From assembly GCA_030704615.1 (NCBI GenBank), contig CM060731.1:48732001-48796000 (forward strand): 64,000 nt of DNA. The letters are read 5' to 3'. This DNA comes from Takakia lepidozioides. Lineage: Eukaryota; Streptophyta; Takakiopsida; Takakiales; Takakiaceae. Positions 34,537 to 47,820 of this stretch are shown here, piece after piece; within the stretch, counting starts at the first letter, position 1; every line of letters begins with the position of its first letter. The translations under genes were made by a program, and so were the position numbers. Below the pieces are notes generated by a model. That model was not told the DNA's origin. It made no database searches and saw nothing but the letters and a program-made list of their open reading frames with translations.

Positions 34537-35856
34537 GGCCCATTCTTGTCAATTAGCATTATATGGTTACCATCAAGCAGTGGGCAACAGTGGGAACATA
34601 GCAGTGCAATCCTTAGTCTTATTGTAAGATCAGAAATACATATAATTTCTGCTTCTCATAGGTAGGTGCAGATGTGACACTCTCACCTATTTTGAGTATG
34701 GTGTCGGGATCTATGAGTATCTCCAGGAGTACAGTTGTATATGCTGGAGAATCTGCAGTTAGGCACTGATGGTGATAAAGCTATGTTCCAGTAAACAAGA
34801 TTTAAGTAGCTTTTCGTCCAGTTGTCCAGAAAGCCAGAGATCATTCATGTGCATTTGGAGCCATTGGAGCCATCCCTTGTCACAGCAAAGGGTGTCAATT
34901 TGGATGCCTGGGGTCACATCTGTTACTACCTCAACTTCTGGATGATTGATGGGTAGAATGAGGACGTGTCTTCAGCAAAAAACAGATGGGTGTACCAAGG
35001 TGAGGTTCTAAGGGTGTGATTTTCTGGTCCTCAGAAGGATGTGCAAAGTTGGGGGGTAGTTACAAAGGAGAGTTAGAACCTAGCCTTGCCTTCCGGTGTC
35101 TTTACACAGTCTGATTCTATTGCTCAATAGGAGGTTCAAGGCCCAGTTTGGGTGAAACACATTGAAAGGGGCATAACACACCTTATGTTCTATTCCCAAG
35201 TGGCACCTTGATAGAGGAATGGTGTTAAGTTGAAGATGATGTAGGAAGAGTAAGAAGTGGTCTTGCAGAATGGACTATACCTAACCAGATTTTCTATCCG
35301 GCAACATTCAAATTCGGTTGATGGCAAATTTGTAGCCATCATGAAAGATTCAATTGCATTACCTTGTACATCCTTAAATTGGTTAAATTTCAATGGACAA
35401 TTATATGGAGTTAGATCTTTCTCAAAATTAATCACTGTGTACTTGTAAATATATAGTATTGTATTATGTAGTATTGGAACTGGGCTAGGCCATCATGTAT
35501 GCCATCCTTGAAGCAGAAGATAATGGCTGAGGAGTAATTGGTGCTATTTCCCAACCCCATTGGCTTGGTACAGGTATTGATGCAACGATCGTTGTGTACA
35601 TGGAAGCCTACTCAAGATGACACACGCCTATGAACATTGCTGTTAAAAAGTCATACCTGGTTCACATATATACGTGCAAGTCCTGATAGCATGAGCAAGG
35701 AGAACACTTAGGGAGTGGGACAACAGATCGCATGAAAGCAAATGCCTAATATTGATACAAGATTAGAGTCCTTCTGCATTTGAGAAGATTATTATCACTG
35801 GCCTAATCGACTATGGCTTTCAGTAAAACCTTGCGGGTGTAAGGTACCAAACAGTC
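34537..35856. other. Convergent intergenic region between TWD1 and GLX2
   Basis: Holds the 3' UTRs of both genes from opposite sides. Short ORFs occur on both strands, but none shows homology or splice structure. Nothing else is seen. Confidence 0.5.
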
Positions 35857-38800
35857 TCAGGCTCGGTCCTTGGCCGAGCGCACTGCGGCAAAAGCTTCTA
35901 CATCGCTAGCGTTGCCAGGTAACTTCATTGTCTTTCTCAATTCAGCGCTGAATGGTCGCAAAAATGGATTCACCTCCTTCTCTTCTCCCATGGTTGTTGG
36001 AATCTGTAAACTCAAATCCAGTTCACACCATGTGAGACATAATAATTGGAGAAAGAAAAGAGAGAGAAAAACATGCAAGCGGGCATTATTACCGTAGGCA
36101 TGCCTTTCTGGCGAAGTTGCTGGACCTTCTCAAACCGTGACAACAGTGCTGCGTTTTGTGGCTCCACGGTTCTGGCAAACTTTGCATTTGACTGCATTCT
36201 CTCACAGCACACATGTTAAGTGGCTAGGACATGTCAGAGCCAAGGAGACTTGGGGGACGGACAAAGGTACCCTTACTTCAAAAGCATCCAATCTTCTCTC
36301 TTCACATCCCTTAATACTTTCAGCTAAGACTCGTTGACGCAGATTTTCGCATGGTACAGGGGGGAAGGCAGGCAGCTGGAGGATTCGTTGCAGTTGGGCA
36401 GCTCTTATTCGTTCCTCAGCGTGCTGAATACTTTTCTATACAGAGGTTCACGAATCATTGCACGATCTGCTGTAAACTATACCTACATAACTGCAGAGGG
36501 CTGGCACCCACACTCATAAAATGCATGCCTGATGAAGAAAGAGAAAATGTAGAAGCCACACTTGCTTGATGATACTCTAGCACTATCCTCCTGACATCAA
36601 GGATTAGGAAGCTGTACCAGTGTGTATTCATGACCACAGTAAATGGACGTGTCATCTGGGAGCGCAGCCAGCTTTGACAACGACATCCACATCTGATGCA
36701 CAATCCAAACCCACCTCTTTATTTCTGTGCCTTCATATTCTCTTCCTTCCCTATAAAATAACCACACCGACATATCTCTCTCATCCTTGCAGTTCCCAAC
36801 TCTGCTCCCTCCAGGCTGTGCACTCGGTTCTAATTGTGATCTCTGGCACTAACAGAGATGGCAAACTAGATTACCCCTAGTAAGGCAAAGGGCTCAACCC
36901 TACTTCCAATGCAAGGATTACCTCATCCACGGAGTATATGTCATCACATGACACTCTCATAGCGCTGCTTCTTCAAATCAAGCCTGTAACTCACACTGCT
37001 GCCTTAAGGGTTTGAGCGAAGGAGGAGATGCCCTCGCCTAACTAGAATGGACAAGATTTGGTTCACAGACATATATCGAAGAGGAGGCACCTGTGCAGGA
37101 GAGCCCTCAAACAAGCGGCCACACCCAATTGAGAAAAGTGTGTCTCCAGTAAACACTACCTTGCTCTCTGGAAAATGGAAGCACACATGCCCTGTACCAT
37201 CCATATGAGCATCACCCAAACTTCATGCTTGTCTTGTTCTATGACACAATGTACTTCCCTTGTGCTCAAAGATGGGTCATTGATGGGCTCAATCATGTAG
37301 ATAGGCATGACTCTTCCTAGCAGAACTGTAAATCCAGAAAATTCAAAAGGTGAGAAGAGAGACAGATCGCCCACCTCGAGTATGACCAGGTGTATGAAGC
37401 ACATGCATAGCATGGCTCCCAAACATCCACGTCTCGCCATCCCTCAGTGCCACATCAATGCCTGGTATCCGCTCCTCATCCGCTCTTGGCCCTACCACCT
37501 ACCCTACATCACTGCCTCCAATCAGTCTAGAGGAAGTCCCTATTACTCTATCTTGCTTCAACACTCATCCTTCCCAATAATCGGGAGTTTTAGGACATTT
37601 TGTGTCCGCTTGTCCACAAAAGTACCCCTTAACTGTTGGTCATCAGCTTGTTTCAAAGGGGAAAGCAATAAAATTTGCCAGCACATATGACCACCTATCA
37701 CAGTAGTCAATCTTGCACAAGCAGCATGCGAAGTGTACCAACACCCCAAGTGAGCCAGCCAGCAAGCAAAGCAGAGGTTTCACATGGGTGAGGGAGAAAC
37801 TACCGTGGCATTATACTGGCGCTTTAAGTCAGCATTCCCACCAGTGTGATCCCAGTGATGATGGGTGTTAAGAATATAGGTGAGGGGTAGGCCCTTTTTG
37901 TCAAGTGCATTGATGACAGGTCCTGCTGCAGAGGGGTCCACCACACCTGTTATGCCGGAGGAGGTATCATGAAGGAGATACGCATAATTGTCTATCAGAC
38001 ATGGCACCTGCACGTGCACCCCTCCGCCTCCATGTTTAGCAGACTCATCCTTGATTGCAGAGGAACCCTACCAGTTGAGCATGCTAAGCCCGCATTACAC
38101 ATGAAACAAACAGTTTGATAGATGAAGAGATGTACTCATACGACATTTCCCATAGCCTTGTGGCCATAGACCTGGTGCCCAGTTTGGCCAGAACAAGAGG
38201 GACCAGCCACTAGCAAGCTAATGACAGACCGAGACGCGCAGCACTGACACCCTGAACCAGCCATAACCTGTAGGAGCTGCAACCTCAGAACGAAGGCAAG
38301 AGAAGCGGAACACGGAGAAACTGGGAGCGCTAACTAGCGCTTGCAGTGCAGCTTCTAAAAGTTCAGGTGAGCTCTAGTTTTAGTGCTACAGTTTCTCCGG
38401 TGTCTCGGGGCTCACTCCAGTAGTGGGACTTATCTTGATATGAACAATCAGCTCGGGCTTACCAAATTTCCTCTAGAAAGCCCTTCACACAAGCACAATC
38501 TGCTGTATGTGAGCTGCCCAGCAATCAGACCCCAACCGGGCCAGGGCTTTAAGCTCAGCCTCAAAATTTTGAGAGTTCATGAACAGAGGGGCAGGAACTA
38601 TGTTTAAAGAGGGTTTGCTCTCTGATGAGAGTACTGTCTCAGCTGATTTAGCTCAAAGTACAAGTTAGGCAACCGGTGCTAAATTTAGAAACCAAACTGG
38701 TGCCCAGTAAAAGGTTAAGAGCCTCAATCCACTTCACTGACATCTCTATGAAGTGTGTATAAGAGAGAGGGAGGGAGAAGAGAGAGAAAGAAGTCATAAA

Positions 38801-39994
38801 TATATTGCTTGATAAGAGGCTCATGGCATATGGACACAGTGGAACTGAGAGAGAGAGAGAGAGAGAGAGACCAAATCAATTTGCAAGGTAGCTGTTGTGA
38901 GTGTGACATTGCTAGCCTGCCTATTCTTGCAGCACCAGCTCAAAGTGTTCGACAAGGCACCCGTTCGCTCCTTGCCATGTGCCCTGCACAATGCACCGCT
39001 CTGCAAGCTCCATGCAAAAATTACCCATCAAGACTCTGTGTTGTGAACACAAAGGGTCTCTGGCATCATCATACCAGGTGCACTTAAACACCACTTGTGG
39101 AATTGAAATGGTCCATCAATCGCCAAAAGGAAACGCCAATGGTAACTAGAATGTGAACGATCTGCTACCTATTGTTGACGACTATTCATGGTCACAGATC
39201 CAGCCCGCTTCAAAGACCAGGTAATAATTCGGACTCTGTTCTGGAGACAAACCTGCGATTGAATTCGCTCTCTCTCAATAACCCCATCTTTAAATAGTTA
39301 CCTGAAACTTCGGGCGAATTTCTTGCACTCTGTAAGCTGATATTCACTATACTTGTCTGCCAAATTCTCTCACTATTTGGGTAGATCGATTCTCTAGTTT
39401 GCCAACTCAGGGGAAAAGGAGTATATTGAAAGCTGCCTGAACTATGCTGACTATAGCACCCAAATCCTAAATCATACAGAGCATCGCTATCCCTGTTCTG
39501 CTCAAACAAAGGGCTCAATTTCCGAGATTTTACAAAGAAACACGCTCGCATAGCAACTCAGCGCGAGCAAGCGACGTTTAATGAAACATCAAAAATGAAA
39601 GCTATCAATACGCAATTCGAGACTATAACAGCGAGCAATTCAAAACAGTGATCCACAGCATCCCCCATAGAGGTCATTTCTTGAAAGTCAGCCGCGAAAA
39701 TTCCTTATGCAGAAAACGTAGAATCTCATGGAACCCATTTCAAGAATCTCAAAAGATGCAGACTCACGCAGCCACTCCAACACAAGAATATTTCGTGGAC
39801 ACAATAAGATCCGGCGAGGGAGAGTGCCAGGGCGACAGATACGTGCACGATAATTGAGCTCATTCCAATCACAATATGCAGGTACAAAAATTAACAAGAA
39901 CCCCACAAAGTGATCGAGAGGGGCATACAAGAGGCAGGAAGGTCGAGCAGCGTCGCAGAGGAGGGGAAGTCAAGCGTGCTACCGCCATCGCCAT
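35857..39994 (-). CDS. GLX2: Glyoxalase II (hydroxyacylglutathione hydrolase), probably organellar
   Basis: Seven minus-strand exons join in phase (291 residues): 39994-39929, 38067-37804, 37498-37375, 37191-37091, 36692-36618, 36191-36093 and 36003-35857. All metal-ligand motifs of the metallo-beta-lactamase fold are present: THHHWDH (residues 90-96), HTPGHTRGH with ligand His149, FTGD with Asp168, and YCGHEYT with His206. The C-terminal HAGH domain follows ([38 protein letters not shown]). Known reaction: S-D-lactoylglutathione plus water gives glutathione and D-lactate, detoxifying methylglyoxal with glyoxalase I. The short first exon ([16 protein letters not shown]) is basic and Ser/Thr-rich, suggesting mitochondrial or plastid import; it is joined across a 1.86-kb intron and is the least certain exon. 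A decoy donor 12 nt inside exon 3 would remove the HTRG metal-ligand loop. Confidence 0.93.
38131..38193. repeat. Dispersed short repeat, second copy (GLX2 intron 1)
   Basis: Shares GTACTCATA, TAGCCTTGTGGCCAT and GCCCAGTTTG in the same order with 33217-33284. No flanking duplication is visible here, so it may be older. Confidence 0.6.
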
Positions 39995-42082
39995 GGCCTT
40001 CAAGCTTCCGACGGCTGTGACTCCCGTCCAACGATATTTCTAGCCACTCTATTGACGCCGTCGCCTCTCCGTCGTACCTTCGTTCGTCACGCGGCCTACA
40101 GTGATCATTTATGAATTGTTTTGTTTTGCTTTTTTTTATTTTCTTACAGAGAACTTAGGGAACGTGAACTTACTAAGGGGAAAACATTTCCAGATAAAAA
40201 TATTTATTTTTTCCCAATTTGTTTTCTTTCAATGAATCCGGGCTCTGTCCAAAAAACAAGGAAAAAACAAATAGACAGCCAGCCACATTGCTCATCCTGA
40301 CTATTAGTGGATGATTTGCATCCACGGTAATTAGGGTTTTCGACAGTGACAGTGTGGGCTACATACACAAATCATTGGCATTCACGAGAGCATTGCACAG
40401 TTTGTTGGAGGGACTTGAATGAGGGGGAACATGTGTTGATGCGCGGGGCATTCAAGCTCGTCCTCATTTATTCGCCATCATCGTCTGTGGCAGCTCTCGT
40501 GGTTCATTATAGTGTGTCTCATGGAGCCTGGCATTCCGAGTTGACAGCACAGTACTCGCGCATCAATGGAGGGGACGTCAAAACAGCAGGGCTGGAGGCC
40601 GCTGGACACATGAGAGCTCTGATCGCGAGTTTGGTGCGTTAGAAAACAGCAGTAAGTTAAGTTAGATATGGAAGATTGTGAAAGCCACTGTTTACCGGTT
40701 GGAGTATCATGAGTCATATCTATCTGACAGCGGGAGTGAAGATTATAAAGAGGATCTTGTTTCATGCGAGGCCAGCGACATCAAGCAAAGATGAAGTTGT
40801 TGGGACTGAGTCTAATTTCAAAATTGAAGGTCTGACAAATTTGTATTCTAGGATGACGGCTTGGGACTGGTTGGATCAGAAGAGATGATATTCTAGTAAT
40901 TGTGATGAGTTTTTTACTTCGTCCATAGCCCGCCAGTCTCTTTGTCGGTCTGTCTACGTGACTTGTTGTCCTCTTGGTAATAAGTGATAAACCCACACAG
41001 GACAGCGGTGGCAAGTAGGCCGAGCCTTTCCCCAAGCAAACTCCACTGGACCAGGCCCTGCGTGCTGCTTGTGAGCAAAAAGCAAAAATGTCAAGTGACA
41101 CATGACGCCCGCAATGCGAGAATTGGCAATCTACGTCCCAACACAGATGCGCGCCTGACTTTCCTGGAGACCAATTAGTTGCCACCTGAGCACAGCATGG
41201 GTCCTATCTTCTTCTGGGGAGAGCTTTGAGGCAAACTCTAGCAAGCTATCAATTACCCAATGTCTCTCCAAAGTCCAGACATTGCATGCAACATCAATCC
41301 AGTCACAAGAACTGCAAGAGCATAGAAAATCAGTTTGTACAAATTAAGAAGCCCAAGCACCTTGTTCTATATCGAGAGTTGGGATAGCCCTGAACAGATC
41401 CGTTCTCGTTCGCAGTCTAGCATAAGGAGTAGCGCAAATTGCCTAACTTTCTACTTGTATGCAAAACTGCCTCTGGCTGAATGCACCACTCTTATCCCAG
41501 CAACATGCGCAGCTCAGTTTGGAGGACTCATGAACTGCCACAGGTTGAAGATTTGTGCATCCTAAACTAGACCAGCAGAGGACCGTGTACCTCCCGGAGC
41601 TCGCAGCAGTGACCCTATCTATAGTAAACTGTCTAGTACCCAGCGCAAGAGTGATCGGGACAGATTAGTGAAGAATCAATGAAGTAACATGGATTCTCAT
41701 AACGACAATGTGAGTCGGCTAAATTTTCCTTTTCCAACGCACACATGAGTGTGTGTGATTGTGACTCCACGCTTCCTAACACCACTGCTTGAGTGCGGAT
41801 ACCCGCCACCTCAACAAAAAAAATGTTTCGGGAGAATGTCCGTCTCTAACTTTCGGACTTCGGAGCTGATCTTCCAGGTTGGATTACCGGCCTTGTCTTA
41901 AATTGAAACCGTGGCCATCATCAGAATCTGGTGTATGTCGGTCGCTTGAGCCTCCCTAACTACTCTTTGATTTCACGGCAGTGGTAGCCCGAGACGAAGT
42001 TTAAGGACTCCGCTAAGCAAGTATCGAAGACCCAATCCGGCGTCTCCCCGGACCAAACGTGACAAGTGATCCAGAGTGACAT
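39995..42082. other. Intergenic, upstream of GLX2
   Basis: Contains the GLX2 promoter side (minus strand). A 98-codon open frame at 40346-40642 (+) has no recognised domain and no ATG-to-stop support beyond length. Nothing else is convincing. Confidence 0.4.
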
Positions 42083-42556
42083 TCACCTCCGAAGCAACTC
42101 CAAGCGCTGACTAGCAATCGTCTTCGCATACACAGGGACGGACTCTTCGCCATGATGAGGCAGGTCATCGTCTTCGAATGAGGAAGAAGGGTGGGGGTGG
42201 AAATCAGAGGTCAGAAAATGATGGCCCATAACCAGTCCCGCGTAGTTGCGGCTGCTAGACGCGACAACTAGCATACATGTGACGTAGGAATCACGTAGTC
42301 GTTTCAACGGAGACGCCAGGTTTATGCATCCTATTCGAAGCTGGCTACCGCAAGGGCTCTGGACGGGACCTTCTTTGTGCTCCGGCTCCACCTTCTGGCC
42401 TTTCTTTTTACTCTTCAGCATTGAATAGCACCCCACCTGATCTGCGTGTTCTCTCGTCGTATTACTGGAAGGAAAATTCTCTCTGCTTGGTGCATGTCTT
42501 TCTGGAACAGCCCTCATCCTGCTCGTCGTTTCACTGCTCGCATGAGATGCAGCCAT
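42083..42556 (-). CDS. Hypothetical intronless 157-residue protein with an LRDSYV motif
   Basis: ATG at 42556 to stop at 42083, uninterrupted. The N-terminal half is polar, with a Lys-rich patch (LKSKKKGQKVEPEHKEG). The central block reads ASPLKRLRDSYVTCMLVVAS, then an acidic/His segment (SSSFEDDDLPHHGEE). A TATATAC motif lies at about 42591-42599, close to the ATG, so the leader would be very short. No domain is recognised. A second minus-strand ORF at 62244-62663 has SRLRWLRDRYVAWL followed, as here, by VMG, hinting at a shared small family. It may be a real plant regulatory or signalling protein; function is not assigned. Confidence 0.45.
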   Translation of the reverse strand: MAASHASSETTSRMRAVPERHAPSRENFPSSNTTREHADQVGCYSMLKSKKKGQKVEPEHKEGPVQSPCGSQLRIGCINLASPLKRLRDSYVTCMLVVASSSRNYAGLVMGHHFLTSDFHPHPSSSFEDDDLPHHGEESVPVYAKTIASQRLELLRR

Positions 42557-45500
42557 AGTTTCTGGAGAAGGCTTGATGAAGTTGCCCCGAGTATATACAA
42601 TGTTTGGAATGGACCTCGTATGCCTTTCTAGTGGACTTATAGCTCACAGAGAGAGTTAAGAGAGAGACAGAGTTGACACACAAAGAGACATCAAGAGATC
42701 TAGCTTGTCATGACGTAATTACTGCTGGCAAATTCCAGTACTTCCATGAACATTGAACAACCAAGGCCATGTAGATGTATTCAGTGATTTTTCCGCCCAG
42801 TGCAGCCAGATCGTACCCGACAGACGTACAAAAGTGCCATAGGTGCACTTCCTATCAGAGGTCTGCAGTTTGAGATGAAATGAAGCCCTGCAGGACTGTT
42901 TAGTACGATGGCATGAGAGGAAAGCAAACACCTCGATACCAACTCCGCGTTACAAACAAGTACACCGTGCAGGTCACCACCAACGAGAGCGAGAGATGAC
43001 AAACACTGAAATCATTCTATGCCAGAAATACAGAAAGAACGTGATGCGGCCGTCAGTGGCAGAATAGCATGTTAAGCCGCACTAGCAGCCAACAGAGGCA
43101 TCAGAGCTGCCCCGCCTGCTCAGTACTCTCAGTAATCGCGGCAGAGACGAGACAGACGAGACGAGCAGCTCACGTTTGGAGGTGGCCCTCGTAGGCCCCC
43201 CTCCATTCCCTTGTCAGAGCCCTTCATCAGCCTTCATTACGGCGCTTCGTCGTGGGTTCAAATCTTGCGACGACGAAAGTCAATGGATGGATTGTGGACT
43301 TACCATTTAACGACTCGGAAATATATCTGCAGATTCGGGCAGCTCTGGCAGCGAGATGTTATGCACTGCCCGGGATGCACCCAAAATAACTGCTTTTGAA
43401 TTACTTCTAAACTTTCTTTTTAAGAACTTCGTAACAAACAAATCAGGTTTCACAAGGTTATTTTTTCCTTGCTTTAATAAAAATTTAAGGGTTTTTAAAA
43501 AAACAAATCAAGTCCTTTTTTCTTTTTAAGGTTCAGTCATGGATATATTGAGACATCCAACGGATTCCAGACGCTGAGCATTAAATTGAGCGGATACCGA
43601 TTGATTGAACATTTGAAAAATAGGTTAACTTATGAAAATACTCAGATTTGTTTTTTTTTTAAGAGAACAGGGGACAGTGGCCCTGGTAAATTTTATTGAT
43701 AAGGTAAGGAAAAAATAACTCAGATTTAAAATTTGATATTTATTTTAAGATCCATGGTATGTAATCATTCTATAATCCAACAACTTGTGCTCTCAAATAT
43801 GCACTCAAATGAGTACATGTATGAGAGCGAAATAATAAATCTTATTTTGCATCAAGATACGGTTGGATATTTCTTTTCCTTTTGAAAAGGAACTACATAA
43901 AAGTAACTGCTCTAACAAATCAGTGGGGGGAAATTAATCTCTTAGAAAAGTAACAATATTTCTCAGCCTCCATGGCACGGTTACTGTGAAGAGGTTATTT
44001 TCTCCTCTCACAATCGAGGGGCCGGATTTGTGAGCTGTCGCTCCAAGGTGTTTCCCTTTGTAAAATTAAAAAATTAAAAAAAAATCAGAATGCAATTTGC
44101 AATTCAATAAACATTAGTAAAGCTCTCAAGGGCTTCCTTACCTTTTTCCAAAAACAAAAAAGAATTGGCCACTTGCTTCTTTTTCCATCTGTTTTAGTTA
44201 CAGCTTTGGGCTGTTTCTCGTCCCTTGCTCGTCGGCCTCTGGCAGATTCTTGCCTTCGGATGATTCTCTTCCCCCCTCCCTTGGTCAGGCACTCCTTCAG
44301 AGGTTATTTTTTCCTCTTGTAATTCTTGGACATTCATGTCCTTATCTATAAAGCTTTGAGGCCTCCGTCCCTCTTCTTTTTTTTAAACTAAAAAAAAAAT
44401 TACAATGGAGATTTGATTATGCTCAATATATATTTTGAGAAGACTAGGCTTAGCCAAGGAGTTGAATGCAAGGGTGGTACCCTTGCGAGGACTCTGAGGA
44501 TGGTCGCCGGCGAAAATGCAGTCAAGTCCACACCCACCTCCGGCCTGCCCGCTTTGTACCGATTGACTAAGTCTTAGTGTAGAGCGGGACTAGGGTACCC
44601 TAGTGCCACATAATCCTCAGTCAAGTCATCATCGTCAATTTTTAAGCTGACCGGAAAAGGAAAAAGAAGAAACTAAAGATCTTTTTTGCAAATCTGCTCT
44701 AATAACGCTTTCTTCCTTTCTTCAGCCACGTCCTCATTGTCATTTCTAAGCTGCCCGGTAGAGGAAAAGAATGAATTTTAAAATTTTGTATTGCGAATAT
44801 GCTCTAATATTGCTTTGTTGGCTCTCTTATAGATAGAGACTACAGACATCACGTTGAAGACAATGGAGGAAAGGTGGTCAAAGGACCTTACACCGTGTTA
44901 AGGTTCCAATTGGTGTGTTGTGTTGAGTCATGCTCCCTAGCTTCCCTTCCTCTTATTTTTGCCAAAGCAAGAAAACCCATTGCAATTTGAGGCCTTTTCC
45001 TTTTTTGGCTCTATTGTAGAGAGAGATTACGCATCATGTTGACGTCAAAGGAGAAAATGTGGTAAAATGACCTTGAGTCATGCTCCCTTAGTCTTCCCTT
45101 CCTCTTATGTTTTGCCAGAGCAAAAGAGCCGAATTTGAAGCTTGTTTTTTTCTTTTTTTTCCCTTTCTTTTGTTTCCAATGTAAATGTTACAACACTTCT
45201 AGATATTAATTATGATAAAACCACCAAACAGAAATCAATGATATGCCCAATTTTCAAAACCCTCACAACTTCAATTCTTTGCTTTTGTGGTGAGCACGTT
45301 TCAATTTATTCATATATTACAATAGTATATATATATAATAAATATGGATAGTAATAGTTAGTGAAATGTTCCTGACGTACATTCTCTAGATAAAACCTAA
45401 ATCTTTGATATTGACAACTTATGAGAAATAATAAATTTCAAATTTATTATGGATGAAAGTAGATTTAATTATTCGCAAAAGGAGCCATAGGCAACTAGCT

Positions 45501-45716
45501 GCTTGTTACAAATACACATCAACCAACTCTATGATAGATATTAGATATATATGTACATCTATTTAGTCTCTGTATCGTTCTATATCCACTCAAAATTAAG
45601 ATTATAGATGTGGAAGTACAGTCCCAGTGTGCATATGAGTTGTAGAGTTTTGTTCACAGCTTCAAATTTGTGCCTTACAAAAAGTTTGCAGATCTCTGGG
45701 CTGAGGGGCTCCACAT
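42557..45716. other. AT-rich intergenic region with SINE/LINE 3' debris
   Basis: No gene recognised. GTGGGTTCAAATC near 43255 is B-box-like and sits in a perfect TTCGTCG/CGACGAA stem. Pieces similar to the SINE/LINE 3' ends (GAGGTTATTTTCTCCTC, TTTCCCTTTGTAAAATT) occur at 43460-44060 and 44290-44400. These look like old retroposon tails. Confidence 0.4.
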
Positions 45717-45920
45717 CAGTGTTGGGCGGGTATATGGGTGGGAGGCGGGCATCAACCCGGGTATTAAAGGACCTGCCCGGCGGGCTTTAAAATCACGATA
45801 TCTGGCAAAACCCCGTGGGTATTGCATTTTCAATGCCTGTCCCAAAGCCCTGCATAGGCGGGTATTAGCTAGGGCTATACCCTTGAAATACCGGGGTTGG
45901 GGTGGTGTCAAGGGATCTTC
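45717..45920 (+). mobile_element. One-ended fragment related to the hAT-like element
   Basis: Starts CAGTGTTGGGCGGGTAT, close to the terminus of the element at 23940-24752, and continues with GGGCGGG/ACCCGG-rich sequence as expected inside it. No right-hand terminus or target duplication was found, so it is probably truncated. The right border is a guess. Confidence 0.4.
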
Positions 45921-46093
45921 ACATGTTATCCATCTTATGGTTAGGGTTTAACATATTCATCCAAATGTCAGGAGCAGCTACAGGTAATTTTGTCTTTACT
46001 TTCCATACGGCATGGAGATGGAGGACCGGAAACAAGGACAAAGGAGCGGGACTGGGGGAGTAGGGAAGCGAATACGGGAAACAAAAGAGCGGA

Positions 46094-46490
46094 CAACGGG
46101 GGTTGGTATCATGTGAGCAAAATCAGCATGAGCAGAGCAGAAAAAACAGCCCATGTGAGCACAATCCATGGGTAGAGGGCATATGTTTGAAAACGGAAAT
46201 AGAAGTCATAAAAGTGGACATAGGATAACTGCTGCATCAATAGGATCACTTATTTCATGGTATATTATGAATGTGTTTATATAGAAATAGATAGACACAA
46301 TTTACTTGAAACTATTGGAAGGAAATAATTCAAAATGCTCGTCATTAGGCATACCATTAAAAAAAATTAAGAGTTAAATAATAATTTTAATATTGTAATA
46401 TAATAAACGATAATATCTCAACAACAAATGATAAAGATGACTCAAATATATCACAACTATTTTGAATTTATAGACAGTTTCGCATATACT
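46094..46490. repeat. Dispersed direct repeat, copy 1
   Basis: Similar over about 395 bp to 47821-48212 in the same orientation (shared ACAGCCCATGTGAGCACAAT, AGATAGACACAATTTACTTG, CAAATGATAAAGATGACT). Similarity resumes at about 46705-46740 after a ~215-bp extra stretch not present in copy 2. Confidence 0.75.
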
Positions 46491-47820
46491 TTCAAAAGAC
46501 TAGATCCTATACACAGTGGTTTGTTTCTTCTTCGATTAGGGTCCCGGGAGACGAGGTTTTTATAAGAAACATTTCCTGGGGTGGTATTCATTAGTCAGGT
46601 CAAGTCATGCAATGTCTCTGCTGAAGGAGAAAGGGATAGGTGAAGAGGGTTGCAGAGCAAGCAAAGAGAGAGTCACTGATTCACTTCATGCCCATACGCC
46701 ACACACAAATAAGAAATTCAAATTGAAAAAATAGTTTTGTTGTGATTATAAATAAAAATTTATATATTAAAATTATATATATATATTATATTTATGATAA
46801 TGCCTGCATATCTGTCTCTTTTACACCAAAAAATATAGATATATTAATATACTACAAATACACATCAATGTAGGGATATATAAATATATATATGTAAGAA
46901 GACTCTAGCGTAATTTATGATGTCACTTTACTTGAATGACCTATGTTGGACTTTGAATCCAATCGAAATAGATATTGTTCATTGGAATCGTCAGTAGTAG
47001 TAGTGTGGAGCAATATGAAACCATAATATTTTAGAATGCGGTTGGTTGTTTGTTGTATAGTGACGGGTGGTTTGCTAGTAAGGCGATGCCCACAACAAAT
47101 TTACGTGGTGGAGGGTTCAACTTGGAGGGGCGCTAGTCCCACCCCTACGTCACTTATTTTTTGTATGTTTTGTTTCATGACAACAAGAGGGAGTTACACC
47201 AATTAGATTGACACTCCCTTCTATGTGGGTGTTTGGTGTCCGTACATTCCATGTCACCCCAGTTTTATTGACAAAAATAGCACAAACCCATAAGTTCAAA
47301 TGCTCATTAATATAACCAGAAATTGCATGTGATCTTCAGGCACGAATCATAAGGCTTAGCAAAATTACTATATCTTTCACTCAATGAAGAAAAAACAACA
47401 TTAGTTTGCCCCACATCCAAATTGCATTTCTAGTAAGAGTCTCAACACAATGAGACAATAGTTGTATGCATTTCGATTGCTTCAAAGTAACTCTTTGAAA
47501 GACAAATATTTTAGATAAAAAATCATCCAACAAAACAATGTATTGGAAAATAACATAGGGTCCACTTTTGAAAGGGTCTAGGAGTTGTTAGGCGAGCTGG
47601 CTCTCATGAGTTACGCTGAAGTCATCTCTTGCAGACAAGAATAGGTTGTATGAACCTACATGTTGTCAATTTCATATATTTAAGAAAACATGAACCGAGA
47701 AAATGTTGGATCATCCCACATCATTTTGCTTACATGCATTGGAAAACAAGTTTTTAAGTGATTGATATCGTGCATTTGAAGAGATTGACAAATGAATGGG
47801 TGTTTGTGCCTTATAGTGCA

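Noticed and set aside
43230-43275. Possible tRNA T-arm (GGGTTCAAATC in a 7-bp stem)
   Set aside because: No matching D-arm or anticodon arm upstream.
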